A DNA stretch of 64,000 bases from Bigelowiella natans CCMP2755 (Eukaryota; Cercozoa; Chlorarachniophyceae). The notes beneath the pieces were generated by a model, which saw only the letters and a list, made by a program, of their open reading frames with translations, had not been told where the DNA came from and did no database searches. The position numbers were made by a program, and so were the translations under genes. The DNA lies in assembly GCA_000320545.1 (NCBI GenBank), contig ADNK01001197.1, positions 124,001-188,000 of the forward strand, given 5' to 3'. Numbering within the stretch: position 1 is the stretch's first letter; each line of letters opens with the position of its first letter. Positions 1 through 12,453 of this stretch are shown one piece after another.

Positions 1-596
1 CCTCCCTCCTCGTCTCCCTCATCCTCCTCGTCATCCTCGTCCACATCGTTGTCATTATCATCTGTACCATAGTCCTTTGGATTGTTTTCTTGGCGAAGAG
101 AAGCACTATCAGAATCATCTTCTCCCGCCTCCTCTTCCTCCTGCTCATCATCTTCCTTGCCCTTTCCACCGGCTTCTTCTTCATCTTCTTTTACTTCACC
201 CTCTTCCTCCTCCTCATCATCATCTTCCTCCTCCCCATCATCATCTTCACCATCTTCCTCCTCCTCCTCCTCCTCCTCCTCCTCCTCCTCGTCATCAACA
301 TCATCATCATCTTCTTCTTCTTCTCCTTCTTCATGCCTTCTCTTTTCGTCCTTATCCAGAGCTTCTGCCTCCATCATGTCCCTATTATCGTTCTCTTCCT
401 TTCCTTCGATACTTATTTCAATGTTGTCGCTGTAAAGGAGCTCTATCACCTTTTCCTCTCTCTTCTCTTCCTCGGTCAAATCCTCCTGGTGGGTAAGGAG
501 ATCAAAGACAGGGTTCAGAGAAACAAAAAGGTAGCCCGATTGCTGAGCTAACAGCTCAGTAATATACAGGTCTGGATAGGAAAAACGCTCTGAATG
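1..596 (-). CDS. Acidic protein, partial (runs off the left edge)
   Basis: An open minus-strand frame runs from an apparent acceptor near 596 to base 1, about 195 codons without a stop. The first third is ordinary sequence (for example YITELLAQQSGYLFVSLNPV near 565-510). A charged stretch follows (DLTEEEKREEKVIELL), then a very acidic tail made almost only of Glu and Asp codons (about 330-1). The tail is encoded by GAG/GAT runs that look like CTC/ATC microsatellites on the plus strand. An in-frame TAA just above 600 puts the exon start at an AG near 596. Acidic tails of this kind occur in histone chaperones and nuclear transport factors, but I recognise no family here. Coding is supported by the unbroken frame and varied codons in the non-repetitive part. 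Confidence 0.5.
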
Positions 597-1176
597 ATGG
601 CATTATCATCTACCTTCCTCATTTCACCAGCGTTCATCAATAGGTACTGAATGAGAAGAAAAGGGTTAGGGGGAGAGGGAGAAAAGATAAGATAGGAGAG
701 AGGAAGGTCAATGCTTCGGTGTAATAGTGGCTAACGTGTGTGCCAGCACATGCCTCGTTACACCACTAACAGCGCATAGCAGTATAGTATAAATATCAAA
801 CAATTCGCAATATTTGTTCCTGTGCACAACACCATGTGTCATTGTATATAGTAGGTCGAGAGATTATTTGCATTTAATTTCTCCTATTATTATTTTTACT
901 ATTCCATCATCATCACAACATCACTTATCCATCCACCTGCCGATCCCCGTCATCGTTTCCCTCGAAGAATGCATCGTATACTTCATAGGGATCTCTGATG
1001 TGAAGGGTGAGTTTTTTTGGGGGGGGGGGGGGAGAAGGAGTGGGGAGATTGGCAAAATTAGCGGGATCGTTGCGTTGGACACACTCGTACACTACAGGCA
1101 CATGTGCACAAACACATTTAGACGCATAATTAGCATACAACTTTTGAACAGCCATTTTCATTCCATTCGATCCTTA

Positions 1177-1213
<37 letters not shown>

Positions 1214-1499
1214 TGTTTATTTCACTTTCTCTACTATTGTAGCCACCTGTCAAATACACTGCTCTCTTGGTAGTCTTCGCTTTCTTTGGTTTCTACAATA
1301 ATAATAATAATAATAATAATAGCGAGGCAGTTGCATGTCAGTCATGAGGAGGAGGAGGAGGAGGATAACAACTAATACTTCATACTTCCTACTTTCATAG
1401 CCATGAGTATCATAGATACGCTTAAGTTCGGCGTCCTAATCGGTAGTACCAAGATGCAAGTAGAAGCGATGAGTACTGTGATGATATGGTGGCAATGGT

Positions 1500-1531
<32 letters not shown>

Positions 1532-2117
1532 TGATGATGATGATGACGTTGATGGAACATGGGGCAGAGAAACGTGATTAAAGCTACCTTAATGTGATAA
1601 ATGTGACTCATTCGAATGAAATTAATGCGCAGTTAATACATTTATTGCATGCATCACAAACATAACAAACACGAATAACGAGAACTTCTACCTTTAGGAC
1701 TAGGTAGGCCACTGTTAGATCATAGAATAAAGCTTCCCTCCTCTTCATGTTTTGCTAAACAATTCAAATTTTATCCTCAGGTACTGCACAATTTCGTCGT
1801 TTCGGATTTGTGATATAGGTGCGCAGGAATAATATCACAGAGGAGATAACCAAGCCTTTTCACAGTTTTATTAGGTTTGTATCTACCAGAACTTGGGGAT
1901 TCTGCTCCTCTTCCATTTGGCCAACTTCATAGTTTGGACATGCGTAGACTACCCTCCTACATGCAACACATTACTGCTGTAAACCACCATCGTGCTACTG
2001 AATATAGGTGATTCTTATGATAATTCTTTTGCAGTAGTACTTGTGATATGCCGTCCTCACTCTGTCTGGATTTGCTCCTCCTGGTGATAAGCCAAGTACC
2101 TGGCAACCCAACAACCC
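597..2117. other. Intergenic, microsatellite-rich
   Basis: No gene is supported here. It holds a G12 run near 1020-1032, (CA)n at about 1176-1210, (AAT)n at about 1298-1320, (GGA)n near 1348-1363 and (GAC)n/(GAT)n at about 1507-1545. Open frames over these tracts are low-complexity translations. The minus strand at 630-600 could carry another small exon of the acidic gene, but the reading phases do not join. Confidence 0.5.
1174..1211. repeat. (CA)n microsatellite
   Basis: About 18 CA units in the intergenic region left of the small three-exon gene. Confidence 0.92.
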
Positions 2118-2667
2118 TCAGGGAACAATAAATACACGACGATTGATTCTTGAAACAGGCCACATGAAGACGGAACGTGGTTCAACCTTATAGAGATCCT
2201 TCGAGTCATAACTCTGCACTGCCTCACGAATAACTTTACTTTCCAACTCTTTTTGCATATTTTCCCGGACTAATCAGCACAAAATAGAAGAAGGAAAGCA
2301 ACTGTGAATGAACAGCAACTCCGCAAGATTTAGAGAGGCGCACACCTGTTTGGACCAAAACTCGAAACCGGGCATCCTCTCTCCGAATCTCCTCGGGTGC
2401 ATCACTGTTGCCATTTTTGCCGTTTGATGTAGGTTTGCACTTCATCTGTGCAGCAATCATGTTTACTTGCAACCCACACCATGCATGCGTAAGCCCTAAA
2501 AGTTACCTTTCCAGCCAATCCAAGCTCACTCACAAATTTGTCAAATTCATCCATGGTGTCTCCTACTGTTCTAGTTTGCAGAGAGGGGGTTTGGTGAGAT
2601 GCGATGAAGTTGTTCAGTTTATGCCAGAGCACATCGCCTTCGAGTGACAAGTCTGTGTCGTCTGTTC
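2118..2667 (-). CDS. Small three-exon protein, 5' end unresolved
   Basis: Three minus-strand exons join in phase: 2507-2667, 2346-2445 and 2118-2269. The donors are AAG|GTAACT and CAG|GTGTGC; the acceptors are GAACAG, GCACAG and GATTAG. The encoded segments include LSLEGDVLWHKLNNFIASHQ, a Lys/Asn/Gly-rich linker (KCKPTSNGKNGNSDAPEE), and an ending KELESKVIREAVQSYDSKDL then MWPVSRINRRVFIVP before TGA at 2118. That gives at least 136 residues. The first exon starts in phase 1 without Met, so an upstream exon is missing; an open frame at 2750-3184 joins in phase but is GC-rich and may be chance. I recognise no family. Reading phase agreeing across two introns is the main evidence that it is real. 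Confidence 0.55.
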
Positions 2668-4233
2668 CTGTTCAAATCTAGAGGTAGTAGTTTGGTTAGA
2701 CACAGCAGTACTAGTCACAGGTTTGGTAATATTCTGCTTGATTTTTTACCTATTTACTCAAATGCAATGATGACGACAACAACGACACTGACATCAGTGA
2801 ACATGTTGGAACAGTGCCTTCAAATCTTGGAAGAATTCCGCACACTGATGTTCCTTCCCATTGACGTGGAGTGGGGGGGACATGGAAATTGTTCTTGCCT
2901 TCTGCCATGGCTAGCTGGGGACCGAGCCCGACCCAATCGTGTGTGACCAAGCCCTGCATTCCGGGTTGACGGTGCGCATGCGTCACTTGCTTGCCCATCT
3001 GAGGCGCGCCCAACTTTTCGGCAGTGCCAGTGCACACACGCCTGAAACGAAGAGGAAAAAGAAAGACGTTCTTCCCTCGTGGTGCTGCGTGCTGACATGA
3101 TGTCCGACGTAGAGTTTCCACGTGTGTACGCAACACTGGAACAGCACATGGCGTCGAAACGTGAACGTTCACGTTCTCACGCATGGAACACTCCGATCCG
3201 GTGCCTTCCAGCTAGCCAGCCTTTTTCCGGGTCACGCGAGTCACCTTTGCAGGCTTCAAACAGCAGCCGAACGGCCGGTTCAAACGCACACAAGTGACTC
3301 TCCGCCACACTTTGAGTCGTGCACGCTGCTAGGCTGGCACGCAACTCCAGGCTAGCAGGATTGACGACCGACTGACCTGACCAACTTCAACGTGAAACAA
3401 TCCCTTGAATTTCATTTCCCACCATCGCATCCAGGGCACTTTGGCTCTGGAAACTTTTTGCAAGTAGCCATGCAGCTAGCCAGGCTGGTAGCAGTGTGCG
3501 TGTTCAGTTTGACCGTGCCATCACCCTCATCTAGCTAGCTAGTCATGCACGCACGCGCAACTGGTCGGAGTTCCAGCAGGCCTTGATGAGTGTGGGAAGT
3601 GCTTGGTGCATCAAGCTAGCAACAAGTTACAAAGTGAGTCACTTCAGCGGGACGATGCGCGCATCGCGTGCAACGCATTGATCATGTCAACCCTAACGCA
3701 GCTAGCCAGCCAGCCGCGTTGTTATGTCGAGATGTGTGGCAGATCTAGAGATGCAGCAGCTAGCTAGCTAGAGCAGTAGGCCGGTTCGCTGCGTGTGCCA
3801 TGCCGCCGCCATGCATCCATCTACAGGCCATGCATGGCTAAATGGTGAGCACGTGTCACATTATCATCTCTAGATCTGGTCAACATCATTCGCGATGCTC
3901 ACTGTTTTGTTTAATTTTGTTGCGCTATAGCACTTTTTTGCTCAACTGTTTGCTCTGCTCACAGCATCGCATTGCACGGTATGCTACGTGCGCACAGCGT
4001 GCTTACATCTTGTGTCGTGTGTAGTGTGCATTCGCGCTACCATGCTCTAGTGCTGACAATGACGACGTACTTGGTCCATCCACACACACGTGCATGTGTG
4101 TAAACAATAACTCTGTAATTCTTGCTTCCGTGTAGAATCAGTCGTCTTCATTGCAGTACATTGTAGTTTTCTTTCATCCCTACAGCAGCTCAACAGAGCA
4201 GAAAATTTGGACACAAAATCTATACCTTGTGGG
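2668..4233. other. Intergenic with CTAG/TGCATG-rich island
   Basis: From about 3340 to 3860 the sequence is crowded with GCTAGC, CTAG and GCATGC words. The flanking part (2860-3350) is richer in G+C and CpG than the neighbouring genes. Several short open frames occur on both strands; none has splice or family support. The same type of island recurs elsewhere in the window (see findings). Confidence 0.5.
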
Positions 4234-6184
4234 TCATGAACGCATTTTATTTACCGCATGCTGTATAACATCAATCGCAGCCATATCCTCGATGGTTCCT
4301 GGAATAGGAATATCAACACCATCAACTATTCCACGAATATTTTTCCGAAGTACTTTGCCGCTTCTTGTTTTCGGGAGCACATCAACATGGATAAGTTCCT
4401 TCAGAGTAGCAATTGGTCCCACTTCAGAACGTACTTTTTGCCTGATTTCAGCGAGAATTTCTTCTATCGAGTAGCCAGCTGTACCTTTGCCACCATCAAA
4501 TGGGTCGTCGGAAAGAACCACAAATGCGACTGGAACCTGCCCTTTAATTGGATCTGATGCTCCGATAACTGCCGCATCATTCACGGATGGATGAGCTTTT
4601 ATCACTGCCTCAATCTGTCCACTCGAAAGCCGATGGGCTGCAACATTTATCACATCATCTGTGCGCTCCAGGATGGTCACGTACCCATCCAGATCAATAA
4701 CACCAGCATCACCAGTCGAATAATATCCAGGAAATTCCTCGAAGTAGTTTAAGTATCTTTTTTCGTCGTTGTAAAGTCCAGAGAATGCTCCTGGGGGTAA
4801 AGGTAATTTGAGGGCAAGATGGCCTTCTGTCCCATTTTCTAATTTCTCTCCCTTATCGTTGAGGACTGTGACATCATAACCAGGAAGTGGAAGCGATGCT
4901 GAACCTGGGCGAGTACCGATATCATCATCTTGTAGACCACATATACACCATCCAGTTTCCGTTTGCCACCAATTGTCAACTACTCGTACTCCTAGGAGGT
5001 CTGCGAAATGCATGCTTGTACTTGGATCACACCGTTCACCTGCAACAAACAGGCTCGAAATATGTGACAAGTCATATTTCTTGCTCTCCTTTCCATGAGG
5101 GTCTTCTTTTCGAATGGCTCTTAGTGCTGTAGGAGCAGTAAACATGTTCCGGACATTGTACTGCTCTGCGATTCTCCAAAATGCACCTGCATCGGGCGTT
5201 CCCACAGGCTTTCCTTCGTACAAGACTGACGCGGAGCCATTCAAGAGTGGCCCGTAAACAATATAACTATGACCAACAACCCAACCTACGTCAGATGCCG
5301 CCCAATATACCTCCCCAGGGCGAGTTTCCATGAGATGTTCCATTGACCAACGAAGTGCCACACAATATCCACCAGTATCTCGAACGACACCTTTAGGTTG
5401 GCCTGTACTTCCGCTGGTATATAAGATATACAAAGGGTCATTACTATCGACAGGAACGGGGTCTGCTGGGGATACCGTAGACATCAGTTCATGCCAATCA
5501 TAATCTCTTCCTTGGATCAAATCGCATTCTCCTTGTGGCCTTTGCTTAATTATGCACTTCTCGGGTGGTGATGATGAAATCTTGATTGCTTCGTCAAGTA
5601 GAGGCTTATACTCGACAATCCGAGAACCTTCGATACCGCACGATGCACTTAATACTACCTTAGGGCTTGCGTCATTAATGCGAACCGCGAGTTCTTTTGG
5701 AGCAAAACCGCCGAACACAACAGAATGAATAGCCCCTAGTCGCGCACAAGCGAGCATCGCTATGACTGCTTCAGGAATCATAGGCATGTAAATGACAACC
5801 CTATCACCATGTTGCACCCCAATATCTTTTAGCATCCCTGCTGCTCGAGCCACCTCATCCCTGAGCTCACGAAAACTGTATGTGCATGCCGTGTTGCTGA
5901 CGGGCGAGTCATAAATCAGCGCAGTGTCGTCACCTCTGCCCCTATTTACGTGGACGTCTAGACAGTTGAAAGAAGCATTAAGCTTTCCTCCTGGGAACCA
6001 TTTGTAAAATGGTGGATTCGAGTCATCCAGCACCTTGGCTGGCTGCTCGAAAAACTCAATGTCCTTGCTCGCCTGATTCCAAAATTCCATTGGATCTGCT
6101 TTCCACTTTTTGTGTAGGCGCCGACTGACGGGTTCATTTGTTGCGCTCTCATATAAATTTCTTCTCCCAAACTTTCGTAGTATC
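4234..6184 (-). CDS. ACSS3: Acyl-CoA synthetase, short-chain (ACSS3/propionyl-CoA synthetase type)
   Basis: It activates a short-chain carboxylate, most likely propionate, to its CoA thioester through an acyl-adenylate. One long exon encodes about 650 residues, close to the usual family length. The N-terminal block DSNPPFYKWFPGGKLNASFN is typical of the ACSS3/PrpE branch. The AMP-binding P-loop reads YTSGSTGQPKGVV. The A5-like region is DNWWQTETGW, the hinge is YYSTGDAG, and the C-terminal catalytic Lys lies in TRSGKVLRKN about 45 residues before the TGA at 4234. An ATG at 6088-6090 starts inside the conserved region. The frame extends upstream to an acceptor at 6185 (residues KWKADP precede that Met), so at least one 5' exon, perhaps with a mitochondrial presequence, is missing. 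It lies head to head with MAF1, about 1 kb apart. Confidence 0.93.
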
Positions 6185-7195
6185 CTAGTGATTTCACATT
6201 AAGAACGAACATGATTTTTAAGAGGATACCGTAAACATGTAGACTTTTACTACTTGAATTTGCAAGAATGAAGGAATCTAAAGAACCTTGATTGTGTATT
6301 AAAGGCTAATCCAAACACTCGTTGACAGCCTTGCAACCTTGAACGATTCATTTACGTGCAATGGACCGATCACCTGCATAAAGTAAAGCAATAGGTATTT
6401 GTCTCGTTCCGCGTGCGTGGGATTTTAACATGGCGCATAAACATCTGTACAGTAGATTGATGATGGGACAATAGCAAATCATTAAGTACACCTTCTGCTC
6501 CTGCAACGTGCGTAGTTCTAGTAAATTTTATCCTGTTTCGCGTGAATCGAATCTCGGCTCATCCGAAACAAAACCTTCACAAAGGCTCCTCCCGCAGGAC
6601 CTATGTGTAAAAAACATGGCGTTTTCATATTGCGTCAACCAACTATTTCATTCGGCTTACTCAACTTGGGATCCGATCTAGGCTTTGTCGGAACAGAGAA
6701 TGTAAGCTTCAGAAACTCCCGTGAGACTCTCTGAAAAATCACAACAAACATGTAAAAGAGGACGCTACTTTTCTGCGACATGAAATAAGAAAAAGAAATC
6801 TGAAATTACCTCGATGTTATTTTTTACATTATCTATGTACAGCCCGAAATAAACTTTTTATCCCCGAAAAAATCACCTTTATACATGTTACATGTATCTG
6901 AAGCAAATGACAAAAAGTCTATTATTTTGTACCATGAGGGGCTGTGTTTTGCTTCAGACCATAACATCTCAGACTTCCAAAAGGTACCCTAGCTTAAGAG
7001 ACAGAATCTCTCTTAGTTTTACATCATGCAACAACTGTTATTCAATTACCCATTCTACTTAGGCATAATCGACTAAAATTACACTATCATTTTAAACCAA
7101 GTCTTTTACACTTATTTCATTACCTAAGTGGCTACGGCTTCCATCTCCATTGCAGCCATTCTTTAAAGCCTTTCATCGAGGGGGGATCCTCAAAG
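6185..7195. promoter_or_regulatory. Divergent intergenic region, ACSS3/MAF1
   Basis: About 1 kb separates two genes transcribed outwards. It must hold the missing first exon or exons of the acyl-CoA synthetase (minus) and the MAF1 5' region (plus). I see no repeat and no clear core promoter motif. The stretch is AT-rich and free of microsatellites, unlike most other gaps in the window. Confidence 0.4.
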
Positions 7196-8154
7196 ATGCG
7201 GTATCTCCCTACGCCGGAGCTCCAGGTGGAATAGAGAATAAAAACCTGAAATTCTGGAAATCATGTCAGCAATGGAAATTTAGAATTTAATGTTTTTGTA
7301 ATTAGCATTTCACATCAACTTGCTTATCGGACACAAGTCTTGGAGAACTCATAGTACAAGGATTCATAGAAGCTTATCAATGTAAGTGAAGTAATGTTTC
7401 TGCATAAACTTTGATCTCATTCCATTCATTTTTTATTTTAGGCAAGGCAGATAGAAGCGAGGTGAAACTCTTCAAATCAGTAAAGAAGAAAGTTGAAAAG
7501 CTGATTTCAAGTTCGCCGACTACTTTTACAAAGAGAATGGCATCCTCTCCTTTGGGTCCAATAAATCACGCATCGACGATACAGTTACTTGTACAATTGA
7601 TATCAACAATGAACTCGTCACTACCCGATCACGATTTCAGGTTCAATATTACTTTAATGTCAGTTTTCATCCTCACTAATTCATTCTTTTCCAACAGCAA
7701 TCTTCAGGCATCAGACTTCTTACGAGTCAACAATATAGATCTTGTTGTCAACAAAATTAATGACTACCTCCTAAACCATTCTCTGGAAGCAAAATACCAC
7801 GGAATACGAAAAAGATTTTGGGACATGCTGGATAGCGTCGTAAATTTGAAGAAATGCGATCTTTATTCGTTTGTCCCCGACGATGAATCAGAAGTTTTCG
7901 GTTCGGGTCAAGTTTGGACCATGAATTTTTTCTTTGTAAACAAATCTGCGAAGAAAATCGTGTTTTTTGCATGTTCTGCAAGTCGAAAATTCCGTTACAA
8001 TCCTGCGGAGGTTATCACAAAAACCTTAAAGAAAGAGGTGGAGAGTTTTGAAGAGGAAATCTTCAAAGTGGAGGTTGATACCCCCATGCTGACATCGATG
8101 CCAAAAGGACAAAAACCTACGGCCATGAGTCTCTCCGAAGCTTGGTTAGCTTGA
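7196..8154 (+). CDS. MAF1: MAF1 homologue, repressor of RNA polymerase III
   Basis: MAF1 is a nutrient-controlled phosphoprotein that binds RNA polymerase III and blocks its recruitment to tRNA and 5S genes. Four exons join in phase: 7196-7225 (starting MRYLPTPELQ), 7306-7381, 7442-7640 and 7698-8154. The introns are 80, 60 and 57 nt. The third intron keeps the frame open, so an unspliced read would add 19 residues inside the family core. Family signatures are an N-terminal LSDTSLGELIVQGFIEAYQC, then LLVQLISTMNSSLPDHDF (box A-like end), FWDMLDSVVNLKKCDLYSF, and box B/C motifs SGQVWTMNFFFVNKS and KKIVFFACSASR. The linker after box A is basic (KSVKKKVEKL) and short. TGA is at 8152-8154. A tRNA-like fold follows 22 nt after the stop. 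Confidence 0.95.
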
Positions 8155-8175
8155 CAGTTAACCTATTTTAGCAGT

Positions 8176-8225
8176 AACAACGTTAAATAACACCTGGTTT
8201 TGTCGGTTCGACTCCGACCGTTGTT
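8176..8225 (+). ncRNA. Compact tRNA-like element with perfect B box
   Basis: A 7-bp acceptor-like stem pairs AACAACG (8176-8182) with CGTTGTT (8219-8225). Directly inside its 3' strand is a perfect 5-bp T arm, GTCGG (8202-8206) with CCGAC (8214-8218), closing the canonical seven-base loop TTCGACT. Bases 8205-8215 read GGTTCGACTCC, matching the RNA polymerase III B-box consensus. Only 19 nt separate the acceptor 5' strand from the T arm. They can form one weak bulged hairpin (8186-8201), so there is no room for both D and anticodon arms. The whole is 50 nt, shorter than a tRNA. Nothing resembling a clean A box precedes it. It lies where the MAF1 3' UTR should be. It could be an RNase P/Z-processed 3' end like the mascRNA class, a degenerate tRNA, or a SINE remnant. 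Confidence 0.5.
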
Positions 8226-9407
8226 CAGTGAAAGATGACTTCGATTTGAATGCGGACTAGTGTCTCATTTCTGATAGTTTTGATTTCAAATTATCTTGCT
8301 TCGTTATGTCCGGTGTTTTCCTACCCGGATGAAGCCAATCTGTAAAAACATGTATCAATTTAATTTAGTACAGTCAATCTACTTAAAGACACATGCATAC
8401 GTACTGTGTGCTACGTCTAGATGTGATCGACCGACGAGCTAAATCACCCATTCCCACTCTCTAGATTGATGTGGACATCTAGACTTCCCTAGCTAGCTAG
8501 ACCCGCCTAGCCGCGCACATGCATCTCTAGATCTGCTTGTCTAGTAGTGCATCTTGCGTGATGCTTGCTAGCTTATGAGTGGAGTATTCCATCGTAAATA
8601 GCCATGTGAAGCGCATCTAGGCGTGTGTAATGCAACAGCAGGATCTAGGCAAGCTAGCTAGTACGACGTTGTAACGTCATGACTATGGAATATATAACGT
8701 GGTGATCGATGTGTGTACGTCTAGCATGCTAGCTAGATCGATATATACACATATACGATACGATGCGATGCGCGCCTGTGCGTGCACATGCTAGCATGTC
8801 CTATAGCTAGCTAGATGTCTAGGCGTGCACAACAACGTGTGTCATCTAGTCATGCAGGCGCCCCGCTCCCGTCATCCGACTCTCTAGACACTTATTAATT
8901 ACAACAGCCAAGCAAGGCTAGAAGGTGTACGCACTCGCGCTGTTGGGTGATGCACAATGCACATACTGTGCCCTTCGTGTCCATGATGTATACATAGTCG
9001 GATTGGCAGGGTGCACGCTGCTGCCATGTGTCCCCCAGCAGAGCATAGCCCGAGGCCAAGCTGCAAGTAGTTGATGGCTTTGTGGAATGATGCACTCATG
9101 GTCCATGACCATGCTTACTATCGTTCTCCGATGAGTTGTACTTGCGATACTTGGCGTTTGCGCTTCTTTTGAGCAACAACCTAGCCAGTCCTTCACGATT
9201 AGCGCGTTGGAACATTTCGCTGCTTGATCTGCTGTGACTTCTCGAATCCATCAATTTATAGTAAGAATAGCCCTTCTGAGATGCAAAAGGAATTGTGAAA
9301 CAGCCACTTTAGCTGATTGATTGAGAAGAGAAATAGCTCAATAGTTAGATAGCGGTAAGGCTGTAGCACATGGAAATACTTTGACTCGACCCTAGAAAAA
9401 AAAGATT
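8226..9407. other. Intergenic, CTAG-rich island 8370-8890
   Basis: The region contains dense CTAG, GCTAGC, TCTAGA and GATCGAT words between about 8400 and 8890, with short purine-pyrimidine alternations (GATGCGATGCGCGC). Small minus-strand open frames at 8895-9196 have no splice or family support. The 3' ends of MAF1 (plus) and the transporter (minus) converge here. Confidence 0.5.
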
Positions 9408-10888
9408 TTATAAGAAATTTACCCCACTCCTTTCAGACACGTTTGGCTGATCTGAGAACCGCAGCTGGGCTGATAACTCTTCCAAACTCTGTGGGTAGAC
9501 ATTACGAACCATTAACGTCACTGTCTGCTTCTTCGTGTCGTCCTCATATGAAGATACATCTACAACGCAATACTACCTCCAGTGTTTTAGCTTCGCCTTC
9601 GAACCTGCTACGTTGGTCAAAGAATACAAATATACAGATGCCAGACGCAGCAGCGCTACACAGTAGCAAGAACACCTTTGATATGAACGGAAAACAAAAA
9701 GAGAGTTAGAGTGAGTTCCACCAGCCGTTCAGAGAGACTTTAGTTTGTATGATACCGTTCCTGTTGAAAGGGAAGCAAACGTGGATGCACGACTCTGCAA
9801 CACGAACAATGTCCACCATAACACACCACCTAATCCGCATCCAACGGCACTACAAAGTAACACGAGGGAGGAGCAGTGAAACAGTTAGAGAGAGTTTAAA
9901 ACAACGTTATGGTGTAAATCGCCTTGATAAGCAGCCACACGATGATGATGGATCAACCATGCAGCAACACTACCATCACCATCAAACTATTTCTCTTCTC
10001 TATGATCCCCCCTTAGTTGTTACCCACCGTAAATTGTAAGGAAGCATCTCGGGCAAGTAAATCCACACCATCGGCCCAAGACTGCAAGATATCGCCGTTG
10101 CTAATACCAGCTGTAGGAACACATATTTTAACAGCATATATAGGAACACATACTAACATTCTTCCTAATTCCACACCATTGATGCGATTGCCACGTTCCA
10201 TGTAGAATTGGTTTGTGTGTGTGTGTGTGTGTGTGTCAGTGGTGTGTGACCTGGAGAAAGCTGAAGTTGGCCGTAGCTTGCTCTACTGCAATTGTAGTGG
10301 AGGTAGCACTTGAAGTAAACAGCCAACCATGGAAGCTGGCCCCATCACCGGCAATGAGAGAGAACGCTGACACGCCAGCAATGGTTGCCAGAGAAGTGAG
10401 AGATATGATCTTTCGCTTCCCTGGGGTATCCAGGAAGAACGACAACGGCACCAAGGCTAACACAATTCAAACACACAGTGCATCAAATTTGAATCCAATT
10501 TCTAGTTTTGAGTCAATTATGCACGACGATGAACGACTGACGAAGTACGACGTGTATCCTATTACCATTACTACTACTACTACTACTACTACTACTACCT
10601 ATAGATTGAATGATGCCGAACAAGAGGCACGGATTGTGATTCAAGACTTGACATAGGGAAGAAGGAATAGCATCTGACGCTGCTACTACTGGATCTTGAA
10701 AGCTGCCACCCTGGTGCTGCTTAGCATCTCTCCATCGCATGCCACCTTTGGGTACTACAACTACATCTGCTGCTCCTTCTCCGGGAAGCATTAATGATAT
10801 CGAGCAGACGAAAACGACGTGCTACCGATATAATTAATAATGTTTATTGGTCATTGTTTATGGAAAATTATAACTCTCCCATACCCTG

Positions 10889-10927
<39 letters not shown>

Positions 10928-11156
10928 GCTACCACCTGAAGGAGAATAAGAGCCAATCCCAAGATTATCGAGAAGGCAGCTGGCTGATTACCTAGTTCTG
11001 GTTGATGGCACGGTACCGAGTCAGAGAGGTATAAAGGCATGTGTTGGTGTGTTGGCTTACTCGTAGTGATATTGTTGATGTTCTTAATACTACCTTTAAC
11101 ATAAAACTGCTTCCATTTCAGGGCAACGTTCTGGATTTTCTCCATAGCAACTGCAC

Positions 11157-11191
<35 letters not shown>

Positions 11192-11594
11192 TATTATTAT
11201 AGGAGATAGGAAAGAAGCACAGGGCAAAAGGTCGGAATAACGACGATGGGGTGGAAGGTGATTGATTGTTAACACCAATAGTATCCTCTGTGACTCTTGC
11301 AGAACGATCCTCCAGGTATTCCAACACATCACCCACCCTTGTTGTTACAATCAACATCAGAGCGTTGGAACTACGACGAGCTCAAAGTCGCCATTTCATT
11401 CTCGTTGGAGATAGATGGTGAAAATGGTAAAAAAACACCACGTGTGAGATACAGTACAGCATGTTCCATTAGTTAGCACTACGTTTCTCTTCCGATTTTC
11501 TCATTCACAAATAGCCAGCGTGGAGATTCCGGTAACAAGGCTGCACACGAGAAAGGCAGCATTTTGTTACACGACAAAGACACGTGAAGATGAA

Positions 11595-11637
<43 letters not shown>

Positions 11638-12419
11638 GGAAGAGGAACTGTACTCCGACAATCCTTATTTTGTAGTACACAAGAAGTAGTAGTAACATGT
11701 GTGTCGTTGGAATAAGCAGGCAAGGTAGCAGTAACACTACGGATGGCACCAATGAAATGAAACCACCAGTGAATTACATATCATTGCACCACTATTCCTA
11801 CTGAAGCTACTATTACAACAACAACAACAACTACTACTACTACTACTACTAGCAACACACCGTTTCCTATGGTGCATAGAGTAGCAACAATGGCTAAGAT
11901 TCCAGACATAACCCTCCACGGGGCATATTGGATGATAATGCTGCTATCACCATTATTGTCCAAGTTGGGCAGATTCTCTGTCCCGGAGGAGTGGTGATCT
12001 GCACTATCTCCCCCCGCTCTAGCCCCTCCCCATCCTCCTCCTCTCGCCACCCCCAACGATGCCCACCAATGAGTGCGACCATCAGCACCGAATTCCCTCA
12101 AGTAAGCTGCGGAGCCGATTAGCAGCCAATTTGATAAGGCGTGCACGGTTATTACTCCCAATGCCAGAAACAACTTAGCAGCAGTGGAAGAAAGAAGAAG
12201 AAGAAAAAAAAATTTATCAATTTTTTTTAATCAGCAACGATAGAGGGGGGTGGGGATGTGTGATCGAGAGCAAACATGGGCATTGCAAGGATTGGTGTTA
12301 CTGTGAGAAGGGCCATCATTTTCCCCCTATGGTCTGGGCGAGATATCTCACTGACGTAGACTGGAACTGCAACACTTAAAAGCCCACTTCCAGCGCCAAT
12401 TATGATTCTTCCACGCATT

Positions 12420-12453
<34 letters not shown>

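Noticed and set aside
82-551. Plus-strand poly-Ser, poly-Pro and poly-Leu/Ile frames
   Set aside because: They are antisense readings of the acidic minus-strand tail; only the minus frame has varied, gene-like codons outside the repeat.
2750-3184. Minus-strand 144-codon frame as first exon of the small gene
   Set aside because: The phase fits, but the sequence is GC-rich, partly island-like and has no recognisable motif; left out of the gene model.
8895-9196. Minus-strand frames of 66-92 codons
   Set aside because: Downstream of the transporter stop, no Met-plus-splice structure, composition like the CTAG island.
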